From: Rachycentron canadum
Lineage: Eukaryota > Chordata > Actinopteri > Carangiformes > Rachycentridae
Direction of reading: 5' to 3'
Assembly (NCBI GenBank): GCA_038496675.1
Contig: CM076654.1
Location: 9,211,975 to 9,275,974 of the forward strand
Length of the DNA stretch: 64,000 nucleotides
The notes beneath the pieces are model-generated. The model was given only the letters and a program-made list of their open reading frames with translations. It was not told where the DNA came from and searched no databases. Shown piece by piece: positions 13,301 through 25,200 of the stretch. Every line of letters starts with the position of its first letter. Positions within the stretch are counted from its first letter, which is position 1. A program made the position numbers and the translations under genes.

Positions 13301-14116
13301 TAACACGACAGCACTCGTGAATCACATGCATATCAAGATTTAAATGCCTTCGACTCTGTGTAACTAAGCAGAATAGCCACTACTGTTACATCTAGCTGTT
13401 ATACTTGTGTTTGGTTTAGATTATATTTAAAATACAAGATATTAAAGTTTTTTTCCATTATTGGCACTCGTGTTTTTAAAGTCCACCAACAAGGAAAACA
13501 ATTACAAACAGGCTAGAGGTGCAAAAAACTATTGCTTTCATTATTCATTAATGTGCTGAATATTTTCTCAATAAATTGATTATTTTGTTTATGAAATTTC
13601 AGATAATTGGAAATAAATACCATACATAGGATGACATTTTGAAATTGCTTGTATTATCTTACCAACTGTCCAAACCTCGATGAGATTTATTTTACCTACA
13701 TACTAAGTATTACAATAAACAGCAGCAAATCCTCACACAGGAGAAGCTGTAGCCAAAAGGAAAAAGTATTGCAAATGAAAGCAAATCTCTTCATTCAGTA
13801 CTCTTCATTCAGCATGGTCAACATACAATGTATGTATCTGTAAATATGTTTTATTATCACAAAACTGAAAAAAAAAAACGCACCTGACAATTGATGTTTT
13901 GCAGAGCTGTGGTTTTGTCTAGACAGAAGTGTTACAGACAGCTTTGAAATGTTAATGAAGTACATCAAATTCTGACCATGTTTCCTCTGTGTCCGTAGGA
14001 GATTACCCTGCATGCACCTCTTCCACCAGGCGTGTGTGGACCAGTGGCTGGCCACCAGCAGGAAATGCCCCATCTGCAGAGTGGACATTGAGACCCAGTT
14101 GACCCCTGACAGTTGA
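4376..14116 (+). CDS. ark2c: E3 ubiquitin ligase ARK2C / RNF165 (Arkadia-like RING-H2 protein), complete
   Basis: Eight coding exons: 4376-4436, 8152-8482, 8633-8761 (or from 8630), 10090-10219, 10412-10516, 10919-11014, 11570-11673 and 13999-14116. All have GT-AG borders and phases join to a 357-residue protein (human RNF165 is 346). Exon 1 gives MVLVHVGYLVLPVFGSVRNR, identical to the human N-terminus as I recall it, and its ATG has A at -3 and G at +4. Residues 27-34 are eight glutamines and the next part is proline/histidine-rich. The NRG-TIER box (NRGAVQTTIER, about 265-275) is the family's substrate/SMAD-pathway docking element. The RING-H2 ligands are C305, C308, C323, H325, H328, C331, C342, C345; W335 sits in the E2-contact position. 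The family enhances BMP/SMAD signalling, notably in motor axons, by ubiquitylating inhibitors such as SKI/SnoN. Teleosts may have two co-orthologues; the a/b copy cannot be decided here. Confidence 0.95.
4437..8151 (+). other. ark2c intron 1
   Basis: The large first intron starts GTACGG and ends at an AG at 8150-8151. It holds a GC-richer first part with TAGCTAGC-type palindromes (4509-4556), a poly-A tract with short AG interruptions (about 5216-5260), and otherwise AT-rich sequence. No coding exon or RNA gene is recognisable. A second, stronger-looking acceptor ends at 8120, 31 bases upstream of the one used. Confidence 0.7.
8166..8195 (+). repeat. CAG/CAA trinucleotide tract encoding polyglutamine in ark2c
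   Basis: Eight consecutive glutamine codons (three CAA/CAG alternations, then pure CAG), followed by a CAC, lie within coding exon 2. The tract falls at a point where human RNF165 has no comparable glutamine run as far as I recall, so it is probably a lineage-specific, length-variable insertion. Confidence 0.85.
11674..13998 (+). other. ark2c intron 7, between the two halves of the RING domain
   Basis: This 2.3-kb phase-2 intron starts GTAAAA, ends CGTAG, and splits the RING-H2 domain between the C-x2-C pair and the remaining ligands, so both flanking exons are needed for ligase activity. It contains an AT-rich interspersed repeat copy (13515-13775) and no other recognisable feature. Confidence 0.75.
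13515..13775 (+). repeat. Fish hAT-type MITE-like repeat, copy 1 (in ark2c intron 7)
   Basis: The order GAGGTGCAAAAAACTATTG, TTTTCTCAATAAATTGATTA, a diverged middle, TACAATAAACAGCAGCAAAT and CCTCACACAGGAGAAGCTG matches a very common fish repeat in which ATTAATCGATTA-like blocks are followed by a CTTCACATTTGAGAAGCTG-like block. Two further copies lie in loxhd1 introns in this window. The class assignment is from recall of the consensus. Confidence 0.5.
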
Positions 14117-17100
14117 TAGCTCCTGTCGACTCCTGCAGCTTTGGATCTGGTCTTGTGAATTCTCCATAGCCTCCCCTCTGGGGGGAAGCTCTGCCAAACA
14201 CCCCTCTTCCCCTCTGCATCACTCAACGAGCCTGCCTTCTGAGACAGCTGTGACAGAGGGATCAACAAAGCACACTCACCTACAACACAACGAGGGACGG
14301 GGGTTGATGCACAGATAAGTGGCTGGACTGAAGGTTGGTTGAATGGACTTTACTGGATGTAAACGGTAGGAGCAGACAAGTATGGACAGATGTGCTGAGG
14401 CTTTACACGATTCTGTCAGATTGTGTACCCTGTGTACATTTCTCCATACAGCCACCAAGTAAAGAGAGAGGACACTCTGACTACCAACTCCCCAGCTCAG
14501 TGTGGTGTATTAAGGCCATTTCTCTGCCACAACACCCAAACCCTTTCCCCCAGGCCTGTGAAAAATCCTTTAAGCTGCACTCTGCCCAAGCCCTCAGCAC
14601 ATCTGTACAGAACATTATCAAATGATTAGCATGAGGTTGTTTGGTGTGAACTCTTGTAGCTGAACGCTTGTGGTGTAATGGAGTATAGTACTGAATAAGT
14701 ATTTACAGAGTAACAGTGTTGTGTAGCAAGCAAAAGCCTTTTGAGAAATATGTTTGTGAAAAATAAACCTACAGAGAGGGTGAATATAGCTCTAACAGTG
14801 AGAATATTCGGTGTGTTAAATCATAGGTAAACGAGAGAAAGAGCTAGTTGTGTAAAAAGGCCAAAAACCCCTCTTTCTTGTCTAACATGGTTTTGGATTT
14901 ACAGTTAGTAGATGCCATCAGAGTTGATGCTAAACCCGCTAACTGCAGGCATGGCTTCCAGTGATCTGTGTAGTGTCGTAGTCGGGCCTCTATAATCTAG
15001 AGCAGAGGCCTCAGATGTGCATGCTGTATGGCAGGCTTGGGCTGTGTCGTTAATATTGTGGAGCAGTAGAAACAGGGACTGTGTCTGTGCATGTGAACCG
15101 TATACTATGACTCTGACGATCCCACTCATTCATAGAGGAGGACAAGAATGCACCTGATACCCCACTTCCCTACACCCCTCCCCACTCTAGACCAAAGTTG
15201 CCCTTAGACACCGATCTCAGACAAATGTAGCATTTCTCTCCTAATATTTATTTGTGATTAGGATTCAAAGAGCTGCTAGTGGATCCGTGTCTAACAGCAA
15301 CTCCTCTGTGTTGCCTCGCTAATGGCATGATCGTGATCATGAGAGGCCGGCATGGGCTTGAGGATGCAGTGCCTGAGTCTTGCCATCAGAGTGAATAAAA
15401 TCTGACATTTCTATTACCTATTACCAGAACCTTATTGCCTATCGAACAAGCACATGTGATTTCTATATACAGTAAATCGCCTCTGTTGTGTATCGGCTCC
15501 TTTCATTTCAATCTAAGTTGCTCCCACTGTTTGATAAAAAGACTGTCTGGTGTTACAGGGAAAATACAAACTAGTTTGCCTGTGATATGTGCTAGAATGT
15601 GTATGATTGTCCCCACAACCCCTCTCCCCCATGGTAGTAGTGTATGGTATTGCTAGAACAACTGTGATATGTTCAGTGATAGAAGCCGTTTTCTCTATAT
15701 CATGCATGAACCATGTTGGCGTAGTTCACTTGAAGGAGGGTGAAAGGGAGAAAAAGCCATCCATTTGAAAAATACCAAACAATTGTTCTTAACATTAGTT
15801 TTATTTCAATTGTCTTTTTTTCTGCCATTTCTTTTTGTTTTTATAACTTGTAATTTGTTTTTTTGTTTTTTTTTTTGCTCACATGCCAATTTGGACATGG
15901 TACTAATATGCCGAGTCCTTGTCCATTTTAACCATAGTGAAGAAAAAGCTGCAATGCTGCAAAAACATATTTATTGTTGTTATAATGTAGCTTGTGTTTT
16001 GTAAATGCACTATAATATGGAGATGCCTGAGTTTTGGTTTGGTGATGTGGGTTCTTCTTGTCCTAGATTTTGTGTTTCTTATCAGTTTCAAGTATTTTCA
16101 TGCTTCCTTGTGTATTATTGGAGGGTAACTTGACTGTTTGTGTTGCGTTTTTTATTTTGTATGAAACCTCCATCCAAAAAACTACAGATGGATGAAAATG
16201 GAGGTTCGCTAGTTCACATAGAATGCTGTGATTAAAGATGCCTTAAGTATTTAACAATCATTATTTATTACTAACTGTAGCTAGCTAGCTATTGTGGTGG
16301 AATATTTAATGTCTCTATCTCATAACTTTGCAATTTAATCAATATATTTATTTAAAATAACACAAAATATTAAAAAAAGAATACCTCATTATGCATTGGT
16401 CGGTGGGGATGCTTTTGCATGCCGTCTGTGTTTTCTTTTTCAAGGGAGAAAAAAAGAAACTTGTTGAAAAATTGACTGGGGGTGTTTCCCAACACATTTT
16501 CTAGCCAGCATGGTGCTGTTGATCTGGATTACATTCCATTCATGTCATTTTAAATTCACATATTTTTTATTTCTTAAATATCATCCCTGCTTTGATTTGA
16601 AGCAGACGTCTTAGTATGGCTCCACAATTAGCTTGCCTTTGTTATACGATGCTTTGTTTCCCATAATCAATTTTTTTTGTTTAATTGTGACCACATTCAT
16701 GATATTTCATCATATCTGGATCTCAATTTAGCGCATATTATTTTAGGACCCACGTAACGAGCTGTATTATTTGTTCTTATGTATTGCTGGCAGTTGCTTT
16801 GTGTGGGATTTTGGGAAGTATGTAACATGCTAACTTGAGCCATTGATCTTATTGAGCAAACTTCTGGTGTACTGTGGTTATACAATATAGATAGCGTGTT
16901 TTACACCTGGGTATAATAAGCTAACTACGTTTTTGGTGTGCATTTCTTATTAATACTCTACTAATCCTGCAAATTATTATACATGTATTGGATTGGAATG
17001 AAGCTGGCTGGTCTTACTATTATTCTTATTTCATTTCGTGCTCTCACTGGCCTTACCCCACGCCCTCCACAGTGTACCCCATTACTCCAGAGCGAACTGG

Positions 17101-17640
17101 ACAGTAGCCATAGTATTAACTCAAGCTGATGAACCGGAATGAACAGTAGAACTTAAAGCACAAGCTTTTTAATGCATGTCCTTCTCAGGTTTTCCTATGT
17201 GTATGTGGGAGTAGCTCTGTAGATGTGTTTAATATGATGCTGTACCTTCTTGAATATTTCAGATGTTTCTTTGCTGCTGAAAAAATGTTGATTATTAACC
17301 TGCCAGTGAAAAAGGGAAGTGGCCATCTTTGTACAACACACTGCTGTTTTGCTGTAACCGCGCAATGTTTTATGATCTTGAGTATTTTATAGAAAAGTAG
17401 AAGTATGTATCAATAATATGAAAGCAATAGCTAAATCATAATGAAGAATAACATGATCAGTGAATATTGTGGAAAATCTTTAGATTCACTCTGGGTGGAT
17501 TTTGTACTGTATTTATTACTAATGATGATGCAAAAAGTTGCATAGCTTAACCCAAACTGTTCTGTCTCTTTTTTATTTATTGTCTTGTATATGATCTTTT
17601 TGTATGTGTTTTTCAAATAAACTGCCTAAAATGCTGAGAA
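14117..17640 (+). other. Long 3' untranslated region of ark2c
   Basis: After the stop codon at 14114-14116 there is about 3.5 kb without convincing coding potential before the first well-placed polyadenylation signal. The region is rich in T runs and ATTTA-like motifs and has AATAAA hexamers at about 14762 and 15395 that could give shorter transcripts. The length is inferred; no transcript evidence is available. Arkadia-family and RNF165 transcripts in other vertebrates also have long 3' UTRs. Confidence 0.6.
17616..17621 (+). terminator. Candidate polyadenylation signal of ark2c
   Basis: AATAAA is followed about 25-60 bases downstream by TG-rich sequence (GTCTTGTGTGGTGTCC at about 17656), the normal arrangement of a vertebrate cleavage/polyadenylation site. 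It lies about 1.1 kb from the stop codon of the convergently transcribed loxhd1. Confidence 0.55.
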
Positions 17641-18729
17641 CTAATCTAGTTTGCGGTCTTGTGTGGTGTCCAGTTGTAATGATGTACTCTGCTGATGCAA
17701 CAGTTTCAATTACAAATACTGATATTGATCCGTTTTTGGCAGAAACATCTATATAATTGTGGACTATTAAAAAAAAAAAAAAAAAAAGCAAGAAACTGCA
17801 ACTTAGAAATGTCAATTATACACTTGAAATAAGAAATATCCTGTTGCATCCTTGTCCTGCTCAGAATGTTTTGCTCCCAACTATTTAAAAAAAATAAATG
17901 TAAGGTATTTGTATTAATAAAAAAAAATTACATTGGATAAATATCATTACTGCATCAAACATTTATCTGTGGGCTATTATTTGAAATTGTGAAAATGAGA
18001 GCTAATATTTTCCTTACTGGACTCTAATAATTTGCAAAGTGAATAATTCATATTAAATAAGAATGAGCTTTGTCAGAATTTAATGTCCAGATAATGTGTG
18101 AATTGTGAAATAAGTGTCAAATACAGGTCACATTTCAAGTTACATTAAAGCAGATTTTCAACTGGTTTTCATTACTTCCCAACTGTGTGTAACAATAATA
18201 ATAATAAATAATTCCTGGTAATATAATGAATGAACTAAGCTAAGAATGCAGAAAGCGAAGTGGTAGATTAGCCAAATAAAAATCAATTATTTTAAGAAAT
18301 GGTAAAATATTAGTAAAATGAACTCTGTGGCTATCATTATCATTACTAGTAGTAGTAGTGGGTTTGTAGGGCAAATTCCTGGCTTTTGTGTAATCAAAAA
18401 AGCAAAAGAAAGTGCAAAGAAAGAATTAAATAAGACTCAGTGTTTATTGTGTTTTATTAACGATTTTGGGCAATATTCAGATTTGTTTATTTATTAAATC
18501 GTACAAGAAAAGTTGGTGGCAAATGTGATTTTCTTGAGTTGGGAGAGGGGCAACCTAAACAGTTGGCACAACCTTAAAAAAAAAAAGTACACTGGTGTTT
18601 TCCTAAAAGTTGACATTTTTACATTCAGATCTGTTTATTTCAACCTTTCCTGAAAAAAAAAAAAAAAAAAAAGGCCAAAAAGGCTCTAAGTGAAGTGCTC
18701 ACCCACTCTTTGTCCCATGCGTCCTCCTC
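17641..18729. other. Convergent spacer containing the loxhd1 3' UTR
   Basis: This AT-rich stretch lies between the 3' ends of ark2c (plus) and loxhd1 (minus). On the minus strand, AATAAA signals occur at 18443-18448 and 18453-18458 (TTTATT on the plus strand) and again near 18485-18495 and 18630, any of which could end the loxhd1 transcript. Poly-A runs at about 17768-17787 and 18653-18672 are simple sequence. No gene is seen. Confidence 0.55.
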
Positions 18730-21700
18730 CTAGTATCTGGGGTAGAGCACTCGCTTAATCTGCCCGTCGGCCTTATAAGTGTCCAGCCACTTTCCACACT
18801 GGAAGATGGTTGTGACAGAGTTGGCTGTGTTGGTCACCTCGACACACTCTAAATACCACCCACTGTTGGACCTGCTGTTGTCGTGCTCCACTTTGACCCT
18901 GAGAAGCTCCCCGAGGTCCAGCATCTCCAGAACAAAGCGGTCTGTTTGCCCCCGCTCAAAGAGGTTGCGGAATTTCTGCCGCAGATGACGCTTTCCGGAG
19001 TCACCGTTGATGCCGTAGATTGTGATGAAAACATTGGCGTCTGTGCCTGCACCTTTGACGTCCCCGGTGATGATGATTATTTCGTACTTGACAGGAACCA
19101 GGTTGCGGACTTTGCTCGCAAAGCTCTCAATGGACTTGTAGCACTCAAATGTCAGGAACTGGTCCTTTTTGGCTGCCAGGGGGATTGTTGCATCACAGTG
19201 GAAGAAATATCTAAACAGGACGGAGGGTTTGAAGTCACATCCATGTACTTTACACATATAATTTCTATACATGATATATTTCCACTCACTTGTTTCCCAG
19301 CTCCTTTTCTGTCACCACTACCTCCATGACATGCCAGAAAGCCTCACTCTTCACTTTCTTGCCATCTTTTGTTATGTGGCCGATGCAGATGCCAGCAATC
19401 TCCCCCACGTGTTTGGACGAGAACTCAAACGTGTCAGTGGCACCACTGTGAAAGGACAAAGAAAAAGTTTCAACTAATTTGATCTTGAACAGTAAACAGT
19501 TAAATTCGCTGTTGTGCCAGAGAGCTTTTCTTTTCTATGTCTCATGGGATTAGCTCTCCAGAGAGCAGAGACTTGGAGAACAGAAAGTGAAGCTACAAGA
19601 TAAAGGAGAGGGTAGAAAAACAAAACATGTGAAAGAGAGAAGATTATGTAAGGCAACATAATAGGGTTTTACCATGAGTGGAGGTACCTAGACTCTCTTT
19701 GAAGACCTACCATAAGAACTTCTTTTTCTTATTCTCCAGAACAAACTCCTTGGAACGAGCTTTCCTGCCTTCCAACACAATCCAGACATTTTCTGTGGTG
19801 GAGGCGTCGCCTGAGTTTGCAGTTGTTGTGGCAATTTCATATTCTGTGGGAAACAGTCGCACTATGATCAGTTCACATCTGGCAAATGTTTGTAATTAGC
19901 TGCAAATCATTCATCTCCAATAATTAGAGTGCTTGTAATTATGCCTACAGACTTTTATTTTTACTCACTGGTTTTGTCACTGAGGTCTACAGAGTCGTTG
20001 TTGGCACAGGCCAGTTCCCTCATAATTTGCCCGTCGTCTTCGCTCTTAGCCAACCAGCGGTTGCAGGGGAACCTAAAGGTCTGGTCCATTGCCTCATCTT
20101 TCACGTCAATGTACTCAAGGTGCCAACCAGGAGCAGGGCCTATTTACAGCAGGAGCAACAAAGTTCACTGTGGTTTCATTCCTTCTATACACAAATGTTT
20201 TTTTTAGGGCAATGACCTGATTTTTTCTATTTCACTATTTAACAATCTAATGTTAATCCTGGCTGCTAAATACAAGGCGACATATAATATATCAAATTGA
20301 CTTGTCTTGAGGAAATACTCCTTTAATGTTTATTGTGTTGTTTTCATGAACAGAGATCCCCTCAGTGAAGCTGCTTCTTATGCCCAGCGCTCCTTTCCTT
20401 CTCCTCCTCACCTTTGTTGTCATGCCACACTCGGACCTTGGAGAGTTCGCCCACGCTGAGAAGGTCAGGAAATCTGAACACATCCTTCATTTTACGCTCA
20501 AACTTGTTCCTGTTGGTGCTCTCCTTCAGAGGCAGCGTCCCAGTGTCCCCGTACTCCCCAAACACAATCACAAACACGTTGGCATCGGTGCCGGCACCTA
20601 AAACATCACAGGCATTTATTGTTGAAGACGTGTCTTTAGATCTGCTTAATAACAGTAATATGACATGACACTTCATAGTAAGTCATCATCAGTGAAATAC
20701 AAACTTGTGTGAAAGATGTAAATAGTATAGTATCTATCTCACGGGACTAGAAATACGTTTTTTCATTATCAACTAACAACTCACATTTTTTAAATGAAAA
20801 AATTTTTTTAAAATTCAAAATGGTGAAAAGGGTCTTTAATTTTTTCTTACTTGACTAAAACAATTATTTTGCTATAAAAATAGTTGCTGATTAATTTTCT
20901 GTCAATTAACTAATCTCTAATCAGTCTAGTCTCTTCATAGTTAAAGTTTGGTTATGCTGTAAAAAAAAAAAAAAAAAAAAAAAAAGTTACTTACCACCGA
21001 CGTCACTTGTCTGGACCTGAATGATATAGGTTGTTTTCTCCACCATCTCCTCCTCATCCACCACAGCTGCCAGCTCACACACCTTCGTCCTCTTTGGGCC
21101 TTTGGTCTTTGACAGCCAGTCCTCGTAGGTAAACAGATACACTTCCTCTGTGGTCAGGTTCCGCATCAGGATCTAAAGGCATTTTTTCAGTTGCAACAGA
21201 AAGTCTAGTCTTCTTTACTTTAGAATTTGCGGCATTCATGGTATTAAACAAAATAGAAGTTTATAAATAACATTAATGAAAACATCATGGTTTTACTTGA
21301 ACAGAATAAAGTTTTTTGAGTTTGGCTAATGCTGAACAGTTGATTTTATACTGAAATCAGGACTTGAAGGAGTGCAATTTTAAAAAACAACAGCAATGTC
21401 TGAGTCTTAATAAAAAACTGCGTAGTGTTACAACAGTGTTGTAACTACATTCTCTGAACTTATATATAGGAGTTTCAACCAATAGTGTCATTACACACAA
21501 TTTTTAGCATTATTTATTACACACTTTGTGTTGACAGGTTTTATCATGAGTAGTCTTTATGTTACCCTGTCAAGAAACCAGTCTGGGCGACTCCCGCTGC
21601 CATCGATCCGAACTCTGATCTTTTTCAGAGGAGCGATGTCATCTATCTCCAGGCTGAAAGTGTCTTCTTGGCCTCTTTCAAACCTTAATTCAAAACAATA

Positions 21701-22253
21701 TATAATGTAAGTATCAGTTTGCGTTTGAAAGCATCTGGATATGGGGTGGTAAACATAAAGAAATAGACCTGGGTATGTTTGATCATTGTTGAAAGTTTTA
21801 GATGAGAAGATTGATACCACTCTGAGTGTGCGTTAACTATGTAGCTGGAGCCAACAGCTGTTTAGTTTAGCTTAGCACAAAGAGTGTAAACTGGGGGGAG
21901 ACAGGTAGCCAGACTCCGTCCAAGGTAATACCTCTAAATCTCACTAACACATCATATATTTATTTAATCCATGTTTATGTTTTTACATGTTACATGAGAG
22001 CGGTATCAGTCTTCTCACTTAAGTCTTGTCAAGAAACAGAAATAAGCATATTTCTCAAAATGTCTTAACTATTTCTTTTATTGAGAAGTGGTCAGAACAA
22101 TTACGGGGGTCACTGGAGGACGGACCTGTCCTCATTTTTAGGCAGCAGTGTTTCCTCTGTGCTCCCGTTTGCTCCGAACACAGTCAGGAAAATGTTGGTA
22201 TCAGTCCCTGCATACTGAGTATCACCTGTAACAACTGTGACTGAATAAATAAC
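18730..22253 (-). CDS. loxhd1: loxhd1 exons for PLAT repeats 13-16 and the stop codon
   Basis: PLAT13: exons 22126-22253, 21566-21683 and the first half of 20995-21172 (VIYSVTVVTGDTQYAGTDTN; GSGSRPDWFLDR). PLAT14: rest of 20995-21172, 20412-20597, 19969-20139 (YIIQVQTSDVGGAGTDANVF; FRFPDLLSVGELSKVRVWHD; PAPGWHLEYIDVKDE). PLAT15: 19711-19843, 19290-19445 and the start of 18730-19210 (YEIATTTANSGDASTTENVW; FEFSSKHVGEIAGICIGH), a degenerate repeat. PLAT16: the remainder of 18730-19210 (VKYEIIIITGDVKGAGTDAN; NLFERGQTDRF; CGKWLDTYKADGQ), ending VLYPRY-stop. The last repeat lies entirely in one exon, unlike the N-terminal repeats. Confidence 0.93.
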
Positions 22254-25200
22254 CTAAGATAGGCAGCAGATAATACAGACACAGAAGAGACAAATTAAGT
22301 TTCCTTATATAATACATAAAAAAGTGTTTTACAAAATATCATGTCTTAGGTGCAGGATGACTCACTTTGCGGATAATGTTAATCGTGCTGGAGTCCAGCA
22401 CATTGAACAGTCTGGCAGTCAGACCATCTCCCCTGTCTTTAGCCAGCCAGCACTTACATGGAAAGATGTACTTGATACCTTTGGTTGGCACGGCAACCGA
22501 CAGCTCATCCACCAACCAGCAGCTCTCTGGTGTGACACCGTTATGGCCGAGCTGAAGAAGAGAGGGAGAGAGAGGAAAGAGAAGGGAGGGGAGAGAGAAA
22601 GGGGGGGAAGGTAGAACTGGGAATTGATATAGCACTTGATTTTGTTTGATCTAGGTACCAGAAGGCACTGCTAGAATTAATTATTACTGGGTGAGAATGG
22701 CTTTATTTAAATTTTTTAACATCAGTGCATCTGAGGAGGCAGCAGTGAGGAGACAGTTTCACAGATTTAGCTACAGAGACAGTCCTAGATTCTCACTTCC
22801 ACCCTCTTGATCTCTCCTACGTCAGTTCCATAACACACAAAGTGGTCCATGGTGCCGGCTGCGTAGGATTTCTTTCCCTCCGGCAGGTCCAGCCACAGTC
22901 GGTCCGTCTCGACTTCGTTGGGACCGCTGATGATGACATAGACCCTGGCTGTTGTGCTGGCATCACGGTCCATCCCCGTGGACAAGGTGAAGTGATAGGG
23001 GATGACTGGGCGAGAGGGAAGAGTGATAAAAGTGTGTTTTTTAAAATTTCATTTAAATTAAAGAAATACTTACAATTTAGGAAATACAGTTAAGCAATTT
23101 AAGCAATAGCAGTTTTAATGTCTGAACAGTAACTAGTTTAGTTTATCTTATCATAAAGACTAGAAAAAAGCAAAACAGGTAGATTGAATGTCTACAGGTG
23201 ACAAAATGCAGTCAGGCTAATAAGAGAATGAATGAACAGATTCTGGTTCCTTTGTTTGGCTAAGTGTGGGTTTGCTTCAAGAGAGCACATAGTCCTCATC
23301 ACTCTCAAACTATGAAAATATGAAGAATACTTTTGTGGCCTTACTTGGACCCTCTTCCACCACTGCCACCTTTTTCTTCTTTTTCTTCTTGTTGGCATTT
23401 CTGTCCAGCCCTAATTTGGCCTGAGCCATCCTCTTGGAATTTGGGTCAATGTTTCTTTCACCTTCATATCCCTAAACCATTCACATATGAGACCAACATT
23501 TCAGAACTGATGTCATTGCAAGCAGCTAATAGAAAATCAAAGTTAAATGACACTCTCAAGAGAAACATTTGAAAATAAAGAGTAGTGTAGTGTTGTGACT
23601 TAGACTATGAAATTACCCGAGATGGATGGAAAGGTTGCGCCTCAATGCTCAGACTCAAAGCAGCAGCACAAGACTGAGTTAAGGATTGCCTCAATTTAGT
23701 CATAACAACTTCAATTCATGTGTAAAATGTAGGTCAGAAAGGCATCTTGTATTTCACTGCATTTGGGAGTTTGCAGTAATTCTGAGATTTTGGAAAAATG
23801 CACTAAAACCTTTTAAAAATTCAAAAATATTTCTGGCTGTGTTGCCTCTGTGCCCACGATTATGTGTTCTTGGACTGTTTCTGAAAAACCTGAGACTTTC
23901 AGCAACAAAGAGGAAAATGGTGAGTCTGAGCCAAGAACACCATTGCTGTCTTATGGAAAAATTCAGCAGCCCTGACTGCATAATATCATAATGACAACTG
24001 ACTGGTAAATTGATTGTAATATCACTTTTATATAATAATTTATTTTCTACCTTACTTTTGCTCTATTTCCATTCTTATTCTGATGTGTTGCTTTTGTGGA
24101 GCAAATGTCAAGGCACATTCTTTGTGTGCTTGCATACATGATAGAAACAGATTCTGATTCTGTGAGTCAGTGGCTAAGAGACTTTTCCTGCTGCTTGGCA
24201 AAGGAAAAAACACCCTTGTTTGGTGCAAAACTTAAAATAGAAATAGAACATAGACATAGAAAAATAGGGCCAGTTTATAAAGTGTTTGGGGCGCAAGTCT
24301 GTGACAATTTTATAGTAAATCTGTTGATATCAATGGAAAATAACTCCTGGACATAAGTTTCTCGTGTGATGTTCTTGTTGATGTTCTGACTTTCGATCAA
24401 TTGAGTGAATAATCTACAATTACAAGCAATTCTTTCAAACTCCACACTTCAGGTTTGTAAAGCAGGGTTTCCATTAGAAGCTGTATCAATGGAGAGCATC
24501 TTTAAATTTATTTACTGTGTAAATGGATTGAGCTTGAAAATATGGTTGTAATGTTTCTTTCCCCTAACCTTGACGAAGAAGGTCCTCTCTATGTGTTTGT
24601 CCTCTTTCTTAGTCGACAGCCAGCGCTCACACAGGAACATGTAAACTTCCTCTGTTTCCACATCCAGCACCTCCACTTGGTCCAGGTACCAGTCAGCCCC
24701 CATGTTGGAGTTGTCGTGGCGAATACGAATCTTAAATACTTGCCCCAGATCCACAGCCTCAATAGAGAACTTGTCCACCTGAGAGGCAGAGAGGATGTAA
24801 CACATTTTACCTCTAGAGAGCAAAAGAAATGTGACATACACCAATGTATCTCACCTTTCCCCACATACCTGTCCTCTCTCAAACTTGTTCTTGTTATTCT
24901 CAGAGTTGGCAAGTTTGCGCTCCCCTGTGTCTCCCAGGTCTCCGTAGATGGTGAGAAAAACATTGGCATCGGTCCCTGCTCCGTACATATCACCTGTCCG
25001 CACAGACACCTTATACGTGTGAGCTGTGGTGGATGAAGGGAAAACTCAATCAGTTTCTGCAAACCATTTCTCACATTTGCACACAGATTTGTAATAATGT
25101 ACAACTGAACTACAAAGTTCCTGTTATGCACCGGAACTTATGAATTCATTAGTTTCTACTCCAAAAGTATGCATTTGTTCATCCTGTATATTTATGAAAT

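Noticed and set aside
18883..19329. 148-codon plus-strand frame opposite the last loxhd1 exons
   Set aside because: It is the antisense shadow of PLAT15/16 coding sequence and runs across a confirmed intron; no resemblance to a known protein.
22081..22245. Acceptor TTCAG at about 22236 for loxhd1 exon 22126-22253
   Set aside because: It breaks phase with the upstream exon; the acceptor at 22254-22256 (TAG) adds VIYS in frame and gives the conserved strand.
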